DNA of 64,000 nt from the NCBI RefSeq assembly GCF_000969605.1, contig NZ_JZUE01000002.1, forward strand, positions 62,001 to 126,000. The letters are read 5' to 3'. Of the stretch, positions 60,263 through 64,000 are shown one piece after another (within the stretch, counting starts at the first letter, position 1; each line of letters starts with the position of its first letter). The notes beneath the pieces are model-generated. The model saw only the letters and a program-made list of their open reading frames with translations. It was not told the DNA's origin and made no database searches. Made by a program: the position numbers and the translations under genes. Source of the stretch: Aquincola tertiaricarbonis (GTDB lineage: Bacteria > Pseudomonadota > Gammaproteobacteria > Burkholderiales > Burkholderiaceae_C).

Positions 60263-61623
60263 ACCCGCTCACCCCTGTTCCGACGATGAAGCACGCTCCC
60301 CGCCGAATCCGGCACCTCGCCACCGCGCTGTTGCCGCTGGCGCTGCTGGCCGCCACCCTGCCCGCCGCGGCGGCCAACCTGGGCCAGATCCTGGAGCTGG
60401 CCAAGCGCCACGACGCCACCTATGCGGCCGCCCGCGAAGCGCTGCGGGCCGGCGAGGAGAAGGCCGAGCAGGGCCGCGCGCTGATGCGGCCCTCGGTGGG
60501 GCTGACCGGCAGCGTCAAGCATGTCAACGAACATGCGCTGCAGCGCGACGATCGCAGCGACTACAAGACCTCCACCGTCGCGTTGCAGCTCACCCAGCCC
60601 ATCATGCGGCAGCAGAACGTGGTCTCGCGCGCCCAGGGCGAGCTGCAGGCCCGGCTGGCGGCCGAGCAGTTCCAGCAGGCCGAGCAGGACCTGTTGCTGC
60701 GCACCGCGCGGGCCTACTTCGAGGTGCTGCAGGCGCAGGACGTGCTGGCGGCCATCGGCTCGCAGCTGCAGGCCTTCGGCGAGCAGCTGGCCCAGGCCAA
60801 GCGCGGCTTCGAGCTGGGCTCGGCACCCATCACCGACGTCAACGAGGCGCAGTCGCGCCACGACCTCACCCGCGCGCAGCAGATCGCCGCGGAGAACGAC
60901 CTGGCGGTCAAGCGGCGGGCGCTGCAGCGCATCATCCAGCAGGAGGTGCCTCCGCTGGCGCCGCTGGACGGTGCCGCCCGCGTGCAGGCGCCGCCGCCGG
61001 GCGAGCTGGCCGCCGACGTGGACCGCGCGCTCAACGACAGCGCGGCGGTGCGCATCGCCCGCACCAACCAGGAGATCGCCGAACGCGAGGCCGAGAAGCA
61101 GCGCTACGGCCACAACCCGACGGTGGACCTGGTGCTGGGCCTGAACGACAACCGCAACTCCGGCACGCCGGGCGCACTGGTGCGCACCGATGCCCGGCAG
61201 GCCACCATCGGCGTGGAGTTCTCGCTGCCGCTGTACCAGGGCGGCGCCATCAGCTCGCGCGAGCGGGAGGCGGCGGCCAACCTGTCGCGCGCCGGCTTCG
61301 AGCTGGATGCGGCCCGCCGGCAGTCGGAGTTCGAAGCCCGGCAGGCCATGCTGGGCGCGATGTCGGGCAGCGCGCTGGTGGCGGCGCTGGAACAGGCGCT
61401 CACCTCGGGCCAGACGCAGGTGCGCTCCACCCGCCGCGGCTTCGAGCTGGGCCTGCGCGCGCGGGTGGACGTGCTCAATGCCGAGCAGCAGCTGTTCGCC
61501 ACCCAGCGCGACCTGGCCGCCGCCCGCTACCAGACCCTGGTGGCGGCCCTGCAGCTCAAGGCCGCGGCCAACACGCTGGGCGAGGCCGACCTGCGCGCAC
61601 TGGATGCGCTGCTGAAGGAATGA
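60259..61623 (+). CDS. TolC-family outer-membrane channel protein
   Basis: The 454-residue protein has a signal peptide (KHAPRRIRH, then LATALLPLALLAATLPAAAA) and two TolC-type helical repeats. Each has a coiled-coil hairpin typical of outer-membrane efflux and type I secretion channels (LGQILELAKRHDATYAAARE at the mature N-terminus; the second repeat ends with ARYQTLVAALQLKAAANTL). The ATG at 60259 overlaps the giant gene's stop (ATGA); an alternative ATG at 60286 leaves a tighter signal peptide. It forms the outer-membrane exit for the export system encoded downstream. Confidence 0.92.
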   Translation: MNPLTPVPTMKHAPRRIRHLATALLPLALLAATLPAAAANLGQILELAKRHDATYAAAREALRAGEEKAEQGRALMRPSVGLTGSVKHVNEHALQRDDRSDYKTSTVALQLTQPIMRQQNVVSRAQGELQARLAAEQFQQAEQDLLLRTARAYFEVLQAQDVLAAIGSQLQAFGEQLAQAKRGFELGSAPITDVNEAQSRHDLTRAQQIAAENDLAVKRRALQRIIQQEVPPLAPLDGAARVQAPPPGELAADVDRALNDSAAVRIARTNQEIAEREAEKQRYGHNPTVDLVLGLNDNRNSGTPGALVRTDARQATIGVEFSLPLYQGGAISSREREAAANLSRAGFELDAARRQSEFEARQAMLGAMSGSALVAALEQALTSGQTQVRSTRRGFELGLRARVDVLNAEQQLFATQRDLAAARYQTLVAALQLKAAANTLGEADLRALDALLKE

Positions 61624-63485
61624 CGCCAGCCCTCGATCCCGTGGCCCCGCCCTCGCCGGTAGCTGCCGTGCCCGTGCCGCCCGCGGCCGCGCCCGGCAGC
61701 GCCTGGCAGCAGCTGGCACAGGCGCGCACCGTCCACGCGCTGTGCCAGGCCTGGCTGGCCGTGCTGTGCGGCGAGCTGACGCAGGCCCAGGCCGGCGTGG
61801 TGCTGCTGGCCGATGCCGAAGGCGCCTTCGCGCCCGCCGGCGCCTGGCCGCCCGGCCGCGCGCTGAATGCCCTGTCCGACGTGGCGCGGCAGGCCATGAC
61901 CAGCCGCGCGGTGGCGGTGCAGCGCGGCGAGGAAGGCGCGCTGCGCTGCGCCTATCCGCTGCTGGGCGGCGACGGCGCGCTGGTGGGCGCGGTGGTGATC
62001 GACCTGGGCAGCGCCGCCGATGCCGCGGCCCTGGCCGCCTGCCGCCAGTGGCTGCACTGGGGCGCGGCCTGGCTGCTGGACCTGGCCAACCAGCAGGTGC
62101 TGCAGGCCCAGGCCCGGCGGCTGGAGCACACCGGCTTCGTGCTCGACCTGGTGCTGGGCACGCTGGGTGCGCCCGGCTTCCGCGAAGCCACGCTGGCGCT
62201 GGTCAACCGCGTGGCCGAGCGCCTGGCCTGCCACCAGGTGCTGCTGGCGCTGGACGACGGCCACCGGCTGCGCATCCAGGCCGTCTCCCATGCGGCCACC
62301 TTCGACGAGCGCAGCAGCCGCTTCCACCTGGCGGTGGAGGCGATGAGCGAGGCCGCCGACCAGCGCCAGCGCACCCAGCGCCCGGCGCCGGTCGCGGCCG
62401 AGGCGGCGGTGGCCGACCTGGCGCTGCGCCGCTATGCCGAGGCCACCGGCAGCGCCGCCCTGCTGGCCCAGCCGCTGGAGCAGCCCGGCCGCGTGGCCGG
62501 CGTGCTGCTGCTCGAACGCGACCAGCCCTTCCAGCCCGACGAGCTGATGCTGCTGGAAGCCCTGGGCCTGGCCCTGGCCACCACCCTGGCGCAGCGCCGC
62601 CGCGCCGACGAGGGCCTGGCCACCCATGCCCGGCGCAGCCTGCGCACGCAGGCGATGCGGCTGGTGGACAGCTCGCACCCGGGGCTCAAGCTGGCGGCCG
62701 GCGCCAGCGCGCTGCTGCTGCTGGTGCTGGCCCTGGTGCCGGCGCCCTTCCGCATCGCCGCCCCGGCCACGGTGGAAGGCACGGTGCAGCGTGCCGCGGT
62801 GGCGCCCTTCGACGGCTTCGTGCGCGAGGCACCCGGCCGCGCCGGCGACAGCGTGCGCGCCGGCCAGGTGCTGGCGGTGCTGGAAGACCAGGAGCTGCGG
62901 CTGGAGCGGGTGCGCTACGAGGCCGAGCTGGAACTGGCCCAGCGCAAGGAGAGCGAGGCCATGTCCGCCGGCAAGCGGGTGGAGCAGCGGCTGGCCGCCG
63001 CCCAGGCCAACCAGGCCCGGGCCCAGCTGGGCCTGGTGATGGAGAAGCTGGCGCGCGTGGCCATCACCGCGCCGGTGGACGGCGTGGTGGTCAAGGGCGA
63101 CCTGTCGCAGCAGCTGGGCTCGCCGGTGCAGCAGGGCCAGGTGCTGTTCGAGGTGGCCGCCGGCGGCGGCTGGCGCGTGGTGCTGAAGGTGGACGAGCGC
63201 GACGTCGCCCATGTGCAGCCGGGGCAGGCCGGGGAGCTGGTGCTGTCCAGCCTGCCGGACCGCGCCTGGCCCTTCCGCGTGCAGCGCGTCACGCCGGTCA
63301 GCGTGGCCGAGGAAGGCCGCAACACCTTCCGCGTGGAAGCCGCGCTGGGCGACGACGCCCCGGCGCTCAGCCCCAACATGCAGGGCGTGGCCAAGGTGTC
63401 GGTGGGCCGCGCCGGCCTGCTGTGGGTGTGGACGCGGCCTGTGCTGGACTGGCTGCGCCTGGCCTGGTGGAAGGCCCTGCCATGA
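61620..63485 (+). CDS. GAF-domain/HlyD-type periplasmic adaptor fusion
   Basis: The 621-residue protein joins an N-terminal, presumably cytoplasmic region of about 340 residues to a membrane-fusion protein. The N-terminal region looks like one or two GAF-type sensory domains (about 15-145 and 180-335; TLALVNRVAERLACHQVLLALDDG, GVLLLERDQPFQPDELMLLEALG). A single membrane helix follows (LAAGASALLLLVLALVPAPF, about 357-376). Then come a lipoyl-like half-motif (AAVAPFDGFVREAPGRAGDSV), a short coiled-coil hairpin, the second lipoyl half (ITAPVDGVVVKGDL) and a beta-barrel. HlyD-type adaptors link inner-membrane exporters to TolC. The GAF part is unusual and could gate export. Both ends overlap neighbours by ATGA. 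Confidence 0.88.
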   Translation: MTPALDPVAPPSPVAAVPVPPAAAPGSAWQQLAQARTVHALCQAWLAVLCGELTQAQAGVVLLADAEGAFAPAGAWPPGRALNALSDVARQAMTSRAVAVQRGEEGALRCAYPLLGGDGALVGAVVIDLGSAADAAALAACRQWLHWGAAWLLDLANQQVLQAQARRLEHTGFVLDLVLGTLGAPGFREATLALVNRVAERLACHQVLLALDDGHRLRIQAVSHAATFDERSSRFHLAVEAMSEAADQRQRTQRPAPVAAEAAVADLALRRYAEATGSAALLAQPLEQPGRVAGVLLLERDQPFQPDELMLLEALGLALATTLAQRRRADEGLATHARRSLRTQAMRLVDSSHPGLKLAAGASALLLLVLALVPAPFRIAAPATVEGTVQRAAVAPFDGFVREAPGRAGDSVRAGQVLAVLEDQELRLERVRYEAELELAQRKESEAMSAGKRVEQRLAAAQANQARAQLGLVMEKLARVAITAPVDGVVVKGDLSQQLGSPVQQGQVLFEVAAGGGWRVVLKVDERDVAHVQPGQAGELVLSSLPDRAWPFRVQRVTPVSVAEEGRNTFRVEAALGDDAPALSPNMQGVAKVSVGRAGLLWVWTRPVLDWLRLAWWKALP

Positions 63486-64000
63486 CCTCGCTGCTGTCGA
63501 GCAACTGGTATCGCATCCAGCACCTGCGTCCGCGGCTGCGCGGCCATGCGCAGGTGCACCGCCATGTCTACCGCGGCCAGGTCTGGTACGTGGTGGAGGA
63601 CCGCGCCAGCGGCCGCTACCACCGCTTCAATCCGGCGGCCTACCGCGTCATCGCGCTGCTGGACGGCCGCCGCGACCTGGGCACCGTGTGGCAGCTGGTG
63701 GCCGCCGACCCGCGCGAGGACACGCCGGGCCAGGACGAGATCGCCACCCTGCTGGGCCAGCTGCATGCGGCCGACCTGGTGCAGGCCGACGTCACGCCCG
63801 AGGTGGCGGAGCTTTTCGAGCGATGGGGCAAGGAGCGCAAGCGCAAGTGGATGGGCCGGCTGGGCAACCCGATGTCGCTCAAGCTGCCGCTGCTGGACCC
63901 TGACCGCCACGTGGCCGCCCTGGTGCGTGCCGCGCCGTGGCTGTGGGGCCGGGCCGGCGCGCTGCTCTGGCTGGCGGTGGTGCTGCCGGCGCTGGCGCTG
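63482..64000 (+). CDS. PqqD-like membrane protein, probable M50-type partner (cut by right edge)
   Basis: The first 173 residues are in the window. Residues 1-100 resemble a PqqD-type peptide-recognition domain (VYRGQVWYVVEDRASGRYHRFNP, then a helix with ALLDGRRDLGTVW and EIATLLGQLHAADLVQAD). A basic linker (RWGKERKRKWMGRL) follows, and a first membrane segment starts near residue 150 (GALLWLAVVLPALAL). This layout is seen in PqqD-site-2-protease (M50) proteins encoded beside HlyD-type adaptors. The HExxH motif would lie beyond the edge, so the peptidase call is inference. It starts with ATGA overlapping the adaptor stop. Confidence 0.65.
   Translation, partial: MTSLLSSNWYRIQHLRPRLRGHAQVHRHVYRGQVWYVVEDRASGRYHRFNPAAYRVIALLDGRRDLGTVWQLVAADPREDTPGQDEIATLLGQLHAADLVQADVTPEVAELFERWGKERKRKWMGRLGNPMSLKLPLLDPDRHVAALVRAAPWLWGRAGALLWLAVVLPALAL

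Noticed and set aside
44057-60196. Reverse-strand ORF of 5,379 codons opposite the RHS region
   Set aside because: Same reason: absence of stops follows from the codon use of the forward gene. Repeats in it mirror the YD repeats.
1-64000. tRNA, rRNA, insertion sequences and integrase-linked att sites
   Set aside because: None was recognised on either strand by reading; no transposase-like ORF or terminal repeat pair was seen.

Overview
The window is very G+C-rich throughout, with dense genes, AGGAG-type ribosome binding sites and families typical of Burkholderiales (DUF2189, DUF2788, a short HPF/RaiA-like protein, TRAP and RbsABC uptake systems). This points to a betaproteobacterium, probably in the Rubrivivax/Ideonella/Roseateles/Sphaerotilus neighbourhood. 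That placement is inferred from composition and gene content only.

Left part (1-12.3 kb): a fused SecDF translocase subunit; a probable AraC-regulator remnant; a c-type cytochrome translationally coupled to a Tat-exported flavoprotein (flavocytochrome c sulfide dehydrogenase type); a GntR/FadR-type regulator divergent from an aldehyde dehydrogenase - short-chain dehydrogenase - TRAP solute-binding-protein operon, with two matching inverted repeats between them; a small glycine-zipper lipoprotein; two small membrane proteins (DUF2189, DUF2788); and an OLD-type ABC ATPase/Toprim protein whose lower G+C marks it as foreign.

Middle (12.5-18.6 kb): a complete ribose uptake and catabolism operon in the order rbsB-A-C-R-K-D. 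It is preceded by two overlapping 16-bp palindromes of LacI-family operator type. An HPF/RaiA-like gene follows on the opposite strand.

Right part (19.4-64 kb): one uninterrupted ORF of 13,617 codons fills 41 kb. The protein has an N-terminal LEPR-XLL-like motif. It continues with PPC-like repeats, LamG/concanavalin-like domains, 17 CARDB-like repeats, beta-propellers, nine putative-Ig repeats, a dockerin-like calcium pair and a large RHS/YD shell with RHS core. The final part holds a candidate ADP-ribosyltransferase domain, a degenerate metzincin-like motif, cadherin-like/PKD repeats, a Gly-rich linker and a C-terminal tail.

It is followed, each with a 4-bp ATGA overlap, by a TolC-type outer-membrane protein, an unusual GAF-HlyD membrane-fusion protein, and the start of a PqqD-like membrane protein that resembles the N-terminus of PqqD-M50 peptidase proteins and is cut by the window edge. 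I read these four genes as one export unit for a giant surface or secreted protein. No ABC transporter is visible in it. This is the best candidate for a little-described system in the window.
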